A model generated the notes under the pieces. The model did not search any database and was not told the DNA's origin. It worked only from the letters and a program-made list of their open reading frames with translations. Positions 1-8,212 of a stretch of DNA of 64,000 bases are shown one piece after another (positions within the stretch are counted from its first letter, which is position 1; every line of letters starts with the position of its first letter). The DNA is from Chryseobacterium sp. FH1. Lineage in GTDB: Bacteria > Bacteroidota > Bacteroidia > Flavobacteriales > Weeksellaceae. The stretch is from contig NZ_JPLZ01000007.1 in the NCBI RefSeq assembly GCF_000735135.1, forward strand, positions 186,001-250,000, read 5' to 3'. The position numbers were made by a program, and so were the translations under genes.

Positions 1-1
1 T

Positions 2-403
2 TTCGAACCAGGATATCAGGAAGCGGTGAAAAATGCGCTTGTTTTTGTTTCAGCTTCAAATCCCAATCTGCAAAAACTCGCGGAAACTAAACCTGTGGAA
101 ACAAAACCTCAAGAAGAAATCAAAACCGTTGAGTCGAAAACTGGAACGACATCTGCACAAAAATTCAGCAACGGAAAAATGAATTTTCAAAAAATCCAGA
201 TTGACAATTCGCAGTTTATTTTGGTAGATGGAAATAGTTCTGTGCCGTTTGCGACTTTCAAATCAACGACAAAAGCCGATGTATTCAGAGTTAAGTTAAG
301 TTCCGGCGAATCTACCATCGGTTATTACGAAAATGGAAATATCGTCATCGAACTTCCAAAAACCAACGGAGAATATTCCAAAGAAATCTACAAAGCCAAT
401 TAA
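2..403 (+). CDS. 3' end of an unrecognised gene, cut by the left edge
   Basis: The reading frame is already open at base 2, so this is the C-terminal 133 residues of a longer protein. A GTG at 26 lies in the frame but there is no reason to think translation starts there. The visible part begins with a short helical piece, continues through a Lys/Glu/Thr/Pro-rich linker (PVETKPQEEIK and similar), and ends in a compact, probably beta-rich domain of about 75 residues. I do not recognise the family. The linker plus terminal domain suggests a cell-envelope or multi-domain protein, but that is a guess. A convergent hairpin terminator follows. Confidence 0.7.
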   Translation, partial: FEPGYQEAVKNALVFVSASNPNLQKLAETKPVETKPQEEIKTVESKTGTTSAQKFSNGKMNFQKIQIDNSQFILVDGNSSVPFATFKSTTKADVFRVKLSSGESTIGYYENGNIVIELPKTNGEYSKEIYKAN

Positions 404-433
404 TTTTAAAATTAGTCCAGTTTTATAAAAACA

Positions 434-463
434 AAAATGGTCAGAAGCAATTCCGACCATTTT
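434..463. terminator. Bidirectional hairpin terminator between convergent genes
   Basis: The arms AAAATGGTC and GACCATTTT, with an additional inner GAA/TTC pairing, form a hairpin between the rightward cut gene and the leftward peroxiredoxin gene. Confidence 0.6.
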
Positions 464-507
464 CTATTTCTGTAAAAAGCAAAAAGCCAATTGCTATCAG
501 CCAATCG

Positions 508-1143
508 CTACTTATTCGGCTGAGGTGTATATCGTAAATAAGGTTTCACAATCGTTACACCTTTCGTAAATTTTTTCTCAGCATCTTCCTGCGAAACAGC
601 TGGAGGAATTATCACATCTTCACCATCTTTCCAATCCACCGGAGTTGCAACGCCATAGCCGTCAACCAGCTGCAAAGAATCCAAAACTCTCAAAATCTCA
701 GTAAAATTTCTTCCAGTCGAAGCAGGATAAGTGATAATTAATCTTACTTTTTTATTCGGATCAATAATCAGTAAAGACCTTACAGTCAATGTTGCGCTCG
801 CATTTGGATGGATGAAATCATACAATTCCGACACTTTTTTATCTTGGTCGGCAATAATCGGGAATTCTACTTCTGTGTTTTGAGTTTCGTTGATGTCCGA
901 GATCCAACCTTTGTGATTGTCGATTCCATCAACACTTAGAGCGAAAACTTTCGTATTTCTTTTATCAAATTCAGGTTTTAGCTGTGAAGTTCTTCCCAAT
1001 TCGGTGGTGCAAACCGGCGTGTAATCAGCAGGATGAGAAAATAAAATTGCCCAAGAATCTCCAAGGTAATCGTAGAAATTAATATTCCCTAGACTACTTT
1101 CTGCATCAAAGTTTGGAGCTGTGTCACCAAGTTTTATAGACAT
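508..1143 (-). CDS. 1-Cys peroxiredoxin (Prx6 type)
   Basis: This 211-residue protein is a thiol peroxidase of the AhpC/TSA superfamily that reduces hydrogen peroxide and organic peroxides in the cytoplasm. The peroxidatic cysteine is Cys45 in the motif HPADYTPVCTTELG, where PVCTTE is the Prx6-subfamily signature. The length of about 210-220 residues and the long C-terminal extension (including TPVDWKDGEDVIIPP) also fit Prx6 rather than the shorter typical 2-Cys enzymes. A TAAATTTG box on the minus strand at 1173-1180, about 30 bp before the start, matches the Bacteroidota -7 element. It appears to be a single-gene unit and is likely to contribute to oxidative stress defence. Confidence 0.93.
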   Translation of the reverse strand: MSIKLGDTAPNFDAESSLGNINFYDYLGDSWAILFSHPADYTPVCTTELGRTSQLKPEFDKRNTKVFALSVDGIDNHKGWISDINETQNTEVEFPIIADQDKKVSELYDFIHPNASATLTVRSLLIIDPNKKVRLIITYPASTGRNFTEILRVLDSLQLVDGYGVATPVDWKDGEDVIIPPAVSQEDAEKKFTKGVTIVKPYLRYTPQPNK

Positions 1144-1233
1144 ATTATTTATATTTTTTGATTAATGAATAACAAATTTAATAATAAAAAACCAATTCAT
1201 ACTTAATTAGTATAATTTAATTTTCGAAACAAA

Positions 1234-1257
1234 AAAACCACAAGTGAATGTGGTTTT
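1234..1257 (-). terminator. Hairpin terminator downstream of the lipoprotein gene
   Basis: AAAACCAC and GTGGTTTT arms are followed on the minus strand by a T-rich run, just after the stop codon of the leftward lipoprotein gene at 1282. Confidence 0.6.
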
Positions 1258-1281
1258 AAATTTATTTTTGAGATTTTGAAA

Positions 1282-1788
1282 TTAAAATGTTCCAATTTTG
1301 CTATCGTCGATATTATACCTGGCAATAATTTCATCGTAGGACATCTTGGAAATGTCTTGACTATTAGTATTTTTACCACCAAAAACTGCTGGCACAAGAA
1401 CGACTCTAAATCTTTGATTGTTTAAGTATTGTGGAGTTGTGCTGATGTCATATGTTCCGCCTGCATAAATCAAAAAATCATTTTTTGTAAAATCAAAGTC
1501 ATAATCTAACTCTCCTTGAGTTAAATATAATGTTCTAGGAATTTGTTGCCACACTGCAGCGCCATTTTCAGTTCCAGCTTGTCGGAAAATTACAACATAG
1601 TCTTGGTCTAATAAAGAACGGTTGAATCTTTGATAAAAATTCCAGCCGTCATCAGCATTATAGACAAAATTTACATTTAAATCATAGACAGTAGGGTAAT
1701 CTACTTCAACAATCGTGTCGTCATCTTTGCAACTGAAGATAAATATACTGGAAATCAGTAGCAATACGAGGGGAATGAATTTTTTCAT
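1282..1788 (-). CDS. Small lipoprotein of unknown function
   Basis: This 168-residue protein begins with a classic lipoprotein signal: a basic MKK start, a hydrophobic stretch, and a lipobox ending IFSC at about residue 20, followed by KDDD. Acidic residues directly after the lipid-modified Cys are typical of surface-exposed lipoproteins in Bacteroidota, so surface exposure is a reasonable inference. The mature part is rich in Tyr, Phe and Asp, with no motif I recognise. It is divergent from the GH3 gene and shares a 115-bp intergenic region with it. Confidence 0.8.
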   Translation of the reverse strand: MKKFIPLVLLLISSIFIFSCKDDDTIVEVDYPTVYDLNVNFVYNADDGWNFYQRFNRSLLDQDYVVIFRQAGTENGAAVWQQIPRTLYLTQGELDYDFDFTKNDFLIYAGGTYDISTTPQYLNNQRFRVVLVPAVFGGKNTNSQDISKMSYDEIIARYNIDDSKIGTF

Positions 1789-1903
1789 AAGTTTAATTAT
1801 TTACGTTAAGATTTTAATTACAAATTACAGACCATAAAAATAGCTATTTTCATCGGATTTAATATCTTTATGGAAAGTTTTCTAAAATTTAGATATCAAA
1901 AAA

Positions 1904-3655
1904 ATGAAAAGGTTAAGCCTACTTATAATAACTTTTTTTTCGCAGTTTTATTTTACACAATATCAACCGAAAAATCTCTCCAAATCCGATATCAAAAAAG
2001 CAAACGATTGGGTTGATAAAACCTACAATGCGCTTTCACAGGAGGAAAAACTTGGTCAGCTTTTCATCGTTGCACTTTATACGAATAAGGACGAAGCGCA
2101 CATCAATCAAATCCGAAATATCGTTTTGAATGATAAAATCGGTGGATTGATTCTGATGCAAGACGATGCGACGAGAGAAATTAATTTGGTCAATGAATTC
2201 CAGTCCAAGTCAAAAGTCCCTTTGATGATTGGGATGGATGCAGAATGGGGCGTTTTCCAGAGGATTGCAAAAGCACACAAATATCCGTGGGCGATTACGT
2301 TGGGAGCGATTCAGGATAAAAATCTGATTCACGATATGGCATCCAAAATTGCCGAAGATTGCAAGCGAATGGGCATCAATTGGGATTTCGCGCCCGTTGT
2401 AGATGTGAATACGAATCCAAACAATCCAATCATCGGCAACAGAAGTTTCGGTTCTGATGTCAGTAATGTGGTGAATTCCGCTTTTGCTTATTCCAACGGT
2501 TTGCAGGACAACAAAGTTCTTGGAGCAATCAAGCATTTTCCTGGTCACGGCGACACGGACAAAGATTCCCACTTGGATTTGCCAGTCGTTTCCCACAATA
2601 TGGAACGATTGGAAAAAACTGAACTTGCACCTTTCAAAACATTGATGGACAAAGGAATTGGTGGCGTAATGGTTGCGCATCTTTACGTTCCAAGTCTTGA
2701 AAGCGAGAAAGGAATTCCAGCTTCGATTTCCAAAAAAATCATCACTGGATTGTTGAAAGAAAAATACGGCTACAAAGGTTTGATTATCACCGATGCGCTC
2801 AATATGGGCGCGGTTGCAAACAAATTCAAAGCGGGAGAATTGGATGCGTTGGCTTTCAAGGCGGGGAATGATATTATGTTGTTTTCGCAAGATGTTGCGA
2901 CCGGAAAAAGATTGATTCAAAAAGCGATTGATAATAAAGAAATTTCTCAGAGTAGAGTAGAGGAGAGCGTGAAAAAAATTCTCTTGACCAAATATTTTTT
3001 AGGCTTGGATAAATATTCCAACGTAAATCCTGAAAACATCAACGAAGATTTGAACAACGCTTCACATTCCGAAATCGTCCAGAAAATGTATTCCAACGCT
3101 TTGACTTTAATCAAAGATGATAAGAAATTGTTGCCTCTCGATTGCAAAGAAACTTATTATTATGTTCCATTGGAAGAAGCGCCTTACGAAACTTTCCTCA
3201 ATCAATTGAATACAGAAACAACAGTAATTCTAAAAAAAGCTTCGGAAATCAATTCAATTCCAGCAAACTCCAAAGTGATTGTCGGTTTTCATAAAGATAA
3301 TTCGACAGCTTACAAACCTTATAAAATTTCGGATTCCAGCAAAAAGATTCTTTCAGATTTAAGCAAAAACCAAACTGTGATTCTGGACGTTTTCGGAAGT
3401 CCTTACGCTTTGAAAGATATTGATATTTCCAAAGTTTCCACAGTCTTAGTTTCTTACGAAAATAATGACGATGCGATGAAAGCCACAGCCAACGGACTTT
3501 TAGGTCAAACAAGAATATGGGGAAGACTTCCTGTTTTGGTTAATGACAATTTAAAATTCGGAATGGGAATGGATATTGACGCTAAAATGCCAGCCAATCA
3601 AACCGATAGAAAAAATAGTTTGGAAACAAAGAATTCTAAGGTGGTAATTGAGTAA
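1904..3655 (+). CDS. Glycoside hydrolase family 3, beta-N-acetylhexosaminidase-like
   Basis: This 583-residue secreted enzyme most likely releases beta-linked N-acetylhexosamine residues, for example during peptidoglycan turnover (NagZ-like chemistry). The N-terminus is a signal peptide (MKRLSLLIITFFSQF, then YFTQ). The GH3 TIM-barrel holds KHFPGHGDTDKDSH at residues 210-223, the NagZ-type signature with the Asp-His pair that acts as acid/base, and IITDALNMGAV downstream, where the Asp is the expected nucleophile. The protein is longer than cytoplasmic NagZ of Proteobacteria (about 340 residues), and its C-terminal third resembles the second GH3 domain. Secretion and length suggest a periplasmic role. 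The next small lipoprotein gene starts 16 bp after its stop and is probably cotranscribed. Confidence 0.9.
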   Translation: MKRLSLLIITFFSQFYFTQYQPKNLSKSDIKKANDWVDKTYNALSQEEKLGQLFIVALYTNKDEAHINQIRNIVLNDKIGGLILMQDDATREINLVNEFQSKSKVPLMIGMDAEWGVFQRIAKAHKYPWAITLGAIQDKNLIHDMASKIAEDCKRMGINWDFAPVVDVNTNPNNPIIGNRSFGSDVSNVVNSAFAYSNGLQDNKVLGAIKHFPGHGDTDKDSHLDLPVVSHNMERLEKTELAPFKTLMDKGIGGVMVAHLYVPSLESEKGIPASISKKIITGLLKEKYGYKGLIITDALNMGAVANKFKAGELDALAFKAGNDIMLFSQDVATGKRLIQKAIDNKEISQSRVEESVKKILLTKYFLGLDKYSNVNPENINEDLNNASHSEIVQKMYSNALTLIKDDKKLLPLDCKETYYYVPLEEAPYETFLNQLNTETTVILKKASEINSIPANSKVIVGFHKDNSTAYKPYKISDSSKKILSDLSKNQTVILDVFGSPYALKDIDISKVSTVLVSYENNDDAMKATANGLLGQTRIWGRLPVLVNDNLKFGMGMDIDAKMPANQTDRKNSLETKNSKVVIE

Positions 3656-3671
3656 ATTTGGAAGACGAAAA

Positions 3672-4172
3672 ATGAAATTTTCAGTAAGCATTATTTTTCT
3701 GTTTTTTCTATTATCTTGTGCAAAACAAGAAAATACATCAGGCATTAACAATGATTTATATAAAGAAATAATTAAATATCAGAAGGAAAATCCTATTGAT
3801 AAATCTGACTCTCAATTTTTAAGTGATGAACATTTTATTTATGAAGTAGTAATCTTACCTCCAAAATATTCCAATCCAGAAGATAAAAATTATTCTGTAT
3901 TTATTACAATGTCTGTATTCGGAATAAGAGACGATTTAAAAAAACTTTGCTATGGTGTCTATCAAAATGAATTTTTACAAAAAACAGTAATTTATGATGA
4001 AGCAAATTTCATTGAGAAATTTGTCACTGTAAAAAAGAAGGAAAATATTGAAACATATGTTTTAAAAAATTCACCAATAATAGACATTATTTATCCTGTT
4101 AGACTGTACAATATCGTTGATGGGAAATTATTATTCATTGATGAAATAAAAGGAAACAATCACAGAAAATAA
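3672..4172 (+). CDS. Putative lipoprotein, unknown function
   Basis: I place the start at ATG 3672 rather than an in-frame TTG at 3648. From 3672 the protein opens directly with a lipoprotein signal, MKFSVSIIFLFFLLSC, with the lipid-modified Cys at residue 16. The 166-residue product is rich in Lys, Ile and Tyr and has no domain I recognise. Its base composition looks more AT-rich than bshA or the GH3 gene on either side, which may mean it arrived later, but this was not measured. It sits 16 bp after the GH3 gene and 12 bp before bshA. Confidence 0.75.
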   Translation: MKFSVSIIFLFFLLSCAKQENTSGINNDLYKEIIKYQKENPIDKSDSQFLSDEHFIYEVVILPPKYSNPEDKNYSVFITMSVFGIRDDLKKLCYGVYQNEFLQKTVIYDEANFIEKFVTVKKKENIETYVLKNSPIIDIIYPVRLYNIVDGKLLFIDEIKGNNHRK

Positions 4173-4184
4173 AATAAGTAATTA

Positions 4185-5339
4185 ATGAAAATAGGAATAC
4201 TTTGCTATCCAACTTACGGCGGAAGCGGAATTGTGGCGACAGAATTAGGAATGAGTCTGGCCGACAAAGGCTATGAGGTTCATTTCATAAGTTCTGCATT
4301 GCCAGCGCGTTTGGACGTTACCAATCCGAACATTTTCTTCCACAAAGTGAATGTTCAGACTTATCCGCTGTTCCAATATCAACCTTACGATATCGCCTTG
4401 TCATCGATGATTTACCGCGTTGTCAACCTTTACAAATTGGATATTTTGCACGCGCATTATGCGATTCCTTACGCTTACGCCGCGTTCACGGCAAAGCAAA
4501 TGTTGAAGGCAGAACACAAGGATGTGCCTTTGGTGACGACGCTTCACGGGACAGATATTACCTTGGTTGGCCAACATCCAAGCTACAAACACGCTGTCGA
4601 ATTCTCTATCAATCAAAGTGATACAATAACTTCGGTTTCCGAAAGTCTGAAAAAAGACACCCTTCAGTTTTTCAATATTCACAAAGATATTCAGGTGATT
4701 ACCAATTTTATCGATAATTCTGTTTTCGATGATTGCAAAACTTGCCAAAGAGAACAGTTTGCCAGCGACGACGAAAAAATCCTGATTCACGTTTCCAATC
4801 TCCGTCCAGTAAAGAGAATTCAGGATGTTTTGGAGATTTTCAGGAATGTGAACAGAAAGGTGCAATCAAAGCTCATCATCATCGGCGAAGGTCCTGAAAT
4901 GGAGAAAATCAACCAGTTTTTGGAAGAAAATCCAGAATTGATTGGTAAAATAAAATTACTTGGAAAAGTCAACGACCTTTATAGGATTCTACAACTTTCA
5001 GACGTCTTTCTTTTACCTTCCGAGCAGGAAAGTTTCGGATTGGCGGCTTTGGAAGCGATGGCAGCAAAAACGCCGGTAATCAGCAGTAATGCTGGTGGAA
5101 TTCCCGAAGTTAATATTCAAGGCGAAACCGGATTTTTGGCTGAAATCGGAAATGTGGAAGCGATGTCCAATTACTGCATCAAACTTTTGAGCAACGAAGA
5201 GCTTCTTGCCGAAATGAAAAAGAATGCGAAAGCACAAGCACTGAAATTTGACCTCAAAAATATCCTTCCAATCTACATCGAGATGTACGAAACGACGATT
5301 GCGAAGTTTGAAGAAGCAAAGTTGATTGATGTTAGATAG
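4185..5339 (+). CDS. bshA: N-acetyl-alpha-D-glucosaminyl L-malate synthase
   Basis: BshA catalyses the first step of bacillithiol synthesis, transferring N-acetylglucosamine from UDP-GlcNAc to L-malate in the cytoplasm. The 384-residue protein is a GT-B family 4 glycosyltransferase. The N-terminal Rossmann domain opens with MKIGILCYPTYGGSG, the glycine-rich malate/UDP loop characteristic of BshA. The C-terminal donor domain has the EX7E-type motif PSEQESFGLAALEAM starting near residue 278. Length and motif order match the family closely. Bacillithiol is the main low-molecular-weight thiol in many Firmicutes and Bacteroidota. The other bsh genes are not in this window. A palindromic repeat and a strong terminator follow. 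Confidence 0.95.
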   Translation: MKIGILCYPTYGGSGIVATELGMSLADKGYEVHFISSALPARLDVTNPNIFFHKVNVQTYPLFQYQPYDIALSSMIYRVVNLYKLDILHAHYAIPYAYAAFTAKQMLKAEHKDVPLVTTLHGTDITLVGQHPSYKHAVEFSINQSDTITSVSESLKKDTLQFFNIHKDIQVITNFIDNSVFDDCKTCQREQFASDDEKILIHVSNLRPVKRIQDVLEIFRNVNRKVQSKLIIIGEGPEMEKINQFLEENPELIGKIKLLGKVNDLYRILQLSDVFLLPSEQESFGLAALEAMAAKTPVISSNAGGIPEVNIQGETGFLAEIGNVEAMSNYCIKLLSNEELLAEMKKNAKAQALKFDLKNILPIYIEMYETTIAKFEEAKLIDVR

Positions 5340-5344
5340 AAGGT

Positions 5345-5414
5345 CTTCGACTCCGCTCAGACTGACAATGCTCAAATGATTATTATTGAAATGTCACACT
5401 GAGCGGAGTCGAAG
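5345..5414. repeat. Palindromic intergenic repeat, family A (full copy)
   Basis: The 16-bp arms CTTCGACTCCGCTCAG (5345-5360) and CTGAGCGGAGTCGAAG (5399-5414) are perfect inverted repeats around a 38-nt centre. The pairing continues inward through TGACA/TGTCA with mismatches. Related copies lie at 7272, 19950, 20835 and 44677, so this is a dispersed REP-like element rather than a local terminator. Confidence 0.85.
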
Positions 5415-5455
5415 TGTCCAATATTAATTCAAAATTAAAAATATTTTTATAACTT

Positions 5456-5488
5456 AACCCTTTCGAAGTCACGCACTTTGAAAGGGTT
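5456..5488 (+). terminator. Intrinsic terminator after bshA
   Basis: AACCCTTTC and GAAAGGGTT arms, with inner AAGT/ACTT pairing, are followed by TTTTGTTT. The hairpin ends the rightward GH3-lipoprotein-bshA transcript. Confidence 0.8.
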
Positions 5489-5515
5489 TTTGTTTAACGA
5501 AAATCAAGCACACAA

Positions 5516-6784
5516 ATGAATGAAGAAATATTACAATATCTCTGGAATTTTAAGAAATTCCGGCGTTTCGATTTTGTTTCCGTAGATGGAAAGAATATCG
5601 AAATCTTAGAATTCGGCGAATGGAATAAGAATTCGGGACCGGATTTTTTGTTTGCAAAGATTAAAATTGACAACATCATTTTTGCCGGAAACATCGAAAT
5701 TCACACCAAAGCTTCCGATTGGTTTTTCCACAACCATTCCGGAAATCCCGAGTTTGGGAATCTGATTCTTCACGCCGTTTATATCAATGATTGCGAAATT
5801 CCTGAATTGGAAAACCAACAGATTCCGACTTTAGAACTCAAGGATTATATTGATGAAACTTTGATTCAGAAACATCAGAATTTGAGGGAAGAACATTCTT
5901 TTATTCCGTGCGAAAATTTGTTTGATAAAGATAAAATTCCGTTGTTTTTTGAAGAAGAGGTTTTGCTCAAAAAATTGGATTTCAAATCTGACTCGTTGGA
6001 ATTATCATTAAAGAAAAGTCAAAATAATTATGAAGCCGTTCTTTTCCAACAATTAGCTTATACTTTTGGATTGAAAGTCAACGCGGAGATTTTCCTACAG
6101 TTAGCTGAAAGTCTTGACTTTTCCATTTTTCAAAAAATCAAACAGAATAAAGTTCAGTTGGAAGCTTTGCTATTAGGGATTTGTAATTTTCTGGACGAGC
6201 CAAAAGATGAAATGATGAAAGTCTGGAAACGGGAATTTGATTTTCTGAAAGTGAAATTTAATTTATCGGAAGTTAGAATCAATCCAAAATTCTCAAAACT
6301 CCGTCCACCAAATTTCCCGACGATTCGGCTTTCACAATTGGCGAATCTTTATCATTCTCAGCCCAATCTTTTTTCGAAGATTATTGAGGCTAAAACGATT
6401 GATGATTTATATTTGATTTTCGAAAATGTTTCGGCTTCGGAATATTGGGACAATCATTTTAATTTTGGAAAGATTTCACCGGTTGAAAGTCCAAAATTGT
6501 TGAGCAAAGATTTCATTGATTTGATTATCATTAATGCGATTCTTCCCATCAAATATTTTTATCAGAAGAATCACAATCCGGAAATTGTAGATGATATTTT
6601 TGAATTCTACAAACAGCTGAAGTCGGAGAAGAATTCTGTTCTTGATGAATGGAAAAACTTGGGTGTGAAATTTGAAAATGCTTTGCAGACACAGGCTTTT
6701 CTTTACCATTTCAAAACATTTTGTACTCAGAAAAAATGCTTAAATTGCAGTATCGGTTTTCAGTTGTTGAAGAGCCACGATTAA
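5516..6784 (+). CDS. DUF2851 family protein
   Basis: This 422-residue protein matches the DUF2851 family, which is widespread in Bacteroidota and has no known function. The N-terminal part contains the conserved NSGPDFLFAKIKI, followed by AGNIEIHTKASDWFFHNH and NLILHAVYIND, an arrangement somewhat like a restriction-endonuclease-fold core (Asp, Glu-x-His); that structural reading is my inference. The C-terminal tail has three cysteines in CTQKKCLNC, a probable metal site also seen in family members. A PspC-like gene follows after 15 bp and is probably cotranscribed. Confidence 0.85.
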   Translation: MNEEILQYLWNFKKFRRFDFVSVDGKNIEILEFGEWNKNSGPDFLFAKIKIDNIIFAGNIEIHTKASDWFFHNHSGNPEFGNLILHAVYINDCEIPELENQQIPTLELKDYIDETLIQKHQNLREEHSFIPCENLFDKDKIPLFFEEEVLLKKLDFKSDSLELSLKKSQNNYEAVLFQQLAYTFGLKVNAEIFLQLAESLDFSIFQKIKQNKVQLEALLLGICNFLDEPKDEMMKVWKREFDFLKVKFNLSEVRINPKFSKLRPPNFPTIRLSQLANLYHSQPNLFSKIIEAKTIDDLYLIFENVSASEYWDNHFNFGKISPVESPKLLSKDFIDLIIINAILPIKYFYQKNHNPEIVDDIFEFYKQLKSEKNSVLDEWKNLGVKFENALQTQAFLYHFKTFCTQKKCLNCSIGFQLLKSHD

Positions 6785-6799
6785 AGTAATAAATCCAAA

Positions 6800-7036
6800 A
6801 TGAAAGAGCCAATTGTAATCAACGGAATGCGCCACAAAATGGAACGAGAATGGTTTGGCGTACTCACAAGATACGGAACCAAACTCGGAATTCCTGTTTC
6901 GAAACTGCGTGTTTTCTTTATTTATTCCACGTTTGCGACGGCTGGGATTTTCTTTTTGTTTTATCTTGGATTGGCTTTTATGCTCTGGATTAAGGATTGT
7001 ATTGTGACGAAGAGACCGAGTGTTTTTGATTTGTAG
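6800..7036 (+). CDS. PspC-domain small membrane protein
   Basis: The 78-residue protein has an N-terminal amphipathic segment and one strong hydrophobic helix (IYSTFATAGIFFLFYLGLAF) near residues 46-65. The pattern GVLTRYGTKLGIPVSKLRVFFI corresponds to the PspC core, in which a GGLAxYFGID segment is followed by an LRVxFV segment and a membrane helix. PspC proteins are inner-membrane stress-response components; in Bacteroidota many are stand-alone and uncharacterised. It lies 15 bp after the DUF2851 gene and is followed by a strong terminator. Confidence 0.75.
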   Translation: MKEPIVINGMRHKMEREWFGVLTRYGTKLGIPVSKLRVFFIYSTFATAGIFFLFYLGLAFMLWIKDCIVTKRPSVFDL

Positions 7037-7047
7037 ATATTTTATTT

Positions 7048-7077
7048 CTCGCAGATTTGGCAAATTTTGCAGATTAA
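7048..7077. repeat. Half copy of intergenic repeat family B
   Basis: CTCGCAGATTTGGCAAATTT continuing to GCAGATTAA matches one arm of the larger inverted repeats at 17041-17111 and 22550-22618. Confidence 0.7.
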
Positions 7078-7091
7078 TTTCTAGATATTAG

Positions 7092-7120
7092 CCCCTTCAG
7101 CGTTTTAAATGCTGAAGGGG
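7092..7120 (+). terminator. Strong intrinsic terminator after the PspC gene
   Basis: A perfect 10-bp stem CCCCTTCAGC / GCTGAAGGGG with a 9-nt loop is followed by TTTTAAA. It ends the DUF2851-pspC transcript. Confidence 0.85.
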
Positions 7121-7271
7121 TTTTAAATTGACAGCTAGATTTCTATGGAATGACAAACATTAATATTTATTGACTAATGCTGTTTTGTGCAGAATCCCGT
7201 AGCCCATACTGTGTAGAAATCTTTATCTGCTTTAATTTAGATGGAAATTCATCCGCAAAAAAGATTGGAAA

Positions 7272-7293
7272 CCCTTCGACTCTGCTCAGGATA
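7272..7293. repeat. Half copy of intergenic repeat family A
   Basis: CCCTTCGACTCTGCTCAGGA is a one-arm variant of the element at 5345-5414. No matching second arm is visible nearby. Confidence 0.65.
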
Positions 7294-7334
7294 AACTACA
7301 GACGGAAAAGCTGCCCAAATAAAAATCCACAAAA

Positions 7335-7363
7335 AAATCCGATTGAAAAACTCAACCGGATTT
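7335..7363 (-). terminator. Terminator of the sdhCAB operon
   Basis: AAATCCG and CGGATTT arms with inner TTGA/TCAA pairing lie about 50 bp after the sdhB stop. On the minus strand a T-run follows. Confidence 0.7.
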
Positions 7364-7414
7364 GTATTTTGAAATATTAGTCTAAATTCTAATATCTAAC
7401 TTCTAAAATCTAGA

Positions 7415-8188
7415 TTATGGATTTGCAGTTTTAAGGTTTGCAGATGCATATTCTCTGTTCATTCTTGCGATGTTTTCTAGAGAGATTCCTTTCGGACATT
7501 CTACTTCACAAGCGCCAGTGTTGGAACAGTTTCCGAAGCCTTCTTCGTCCATCGCTTTCACCATGTTCAGAACTCTTCTCTTAGCTTCTACGCGACCTTG
7601 TGGTAACAATGCGAACTGAGATACTTTTGCACCAACGAACAACATTGCAGAACCGTTTTTACAAGAAGCCACACAAGCACCGCAACCGATACACGCCGCA
7701 GCATCCATCGCTTTGTCAGCGTCTTCTTTCGGAACCAGGATTGCGTTGGCATCCAAAGTGTTTCCGGAAGTGTTCACGGATACGAATCCGCCGGCAGCCA
7801 TTACTCTGTCGAAAGCACTTCTGTCAACCACCAAATCCTTGATCACCGGAAAAGCAGCACTTCTCCAAGGTTCGATGTGGATGGTTTCGCCATCTTTGAA
7901 ATGACGCATGTGCAACTGACAAGTTGTGATCCCGGTGTCTGGTCCGTGCGCTCTACCGTTGATGTAAAGTGAACACATCCCGCAGATTCCCTCGCGACAA
8001 TCGTGGTCAAATGCTACTGGATCTTGTCCGTTGTTGATCAACTGTTCGTTTAGGATATCCAGCATTTCCAAGAATGAAGAATCCGTGGAAACGTCAGACA
8101 ATTTGTAACTTTCGAATTGACCTTTCGTTTTATTATTTTTTTGTCTCCAAATTTTCAGCGTAAGATTTAAGCCTTTTTTTGCACTCAT
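7415..8188 (-). CDS. sdhB: Succinate dehydrogenase/fumarate reductase iron-sulfur subunit
   Basis: SdhB carries electrons from the flavin subunit to quinone in respiratory complex II at the inner membrane. The 257-residue protein has the N-terminal ferredoxin fold with a 2Fe-2S site ([15 protein letters not shown]) and a C-terminal pair of Cys clusters ([11 protein letters not shown], and a [15 protein letters not shown] segment) for the 4Fe-4S and 3Fe-4S centres. It is the last gene of sdhC-sdhA-sdhB, 24 bp after sdhA, and a terminator follows. This three-gene form with a single membrane subunit is the type found in Bacteroidota. Confidence 0.96.
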   Translation of the reverse strand: MSAKKGLNLTLKIWRQKNNKTKGQFESYKLSDVSTDSSFLEMLDILNEQLINNGQDPVAFDHDCREGICGMCSLYINGRAHGPDTGITTCQLHMRHFKDGETIHIEPWRSAAFPVIKDLVVDRSAFDRVMAAGGFVSVNTSGNTLDANAILVPKEDADKAMDAAACIGCGACVASCKNGSAMLFVGAKVSQFALLPQGRVEAKRRVLNMVKAMDEEGFGNCSNTGACEVECPKGISLENIARMNREYASANLKTANP

Positions 8189-8212
8189 TTTTATATATAT
8201 TTTGAATGGAGA

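Noticed and set aside
2210-2920. A 236-codon open frame opposite the GH3 gene
   Set aside because: It is antisense to a well-supported catalytic domain, with no recognisable domain and a composition typical of a codon-biased shadow.
7177-7380. A 67-codon open frame between the PspC and sdhB genes
   Set aside because: It overlaps a half repeat and the sdhCAB terminator, and its product looks random.
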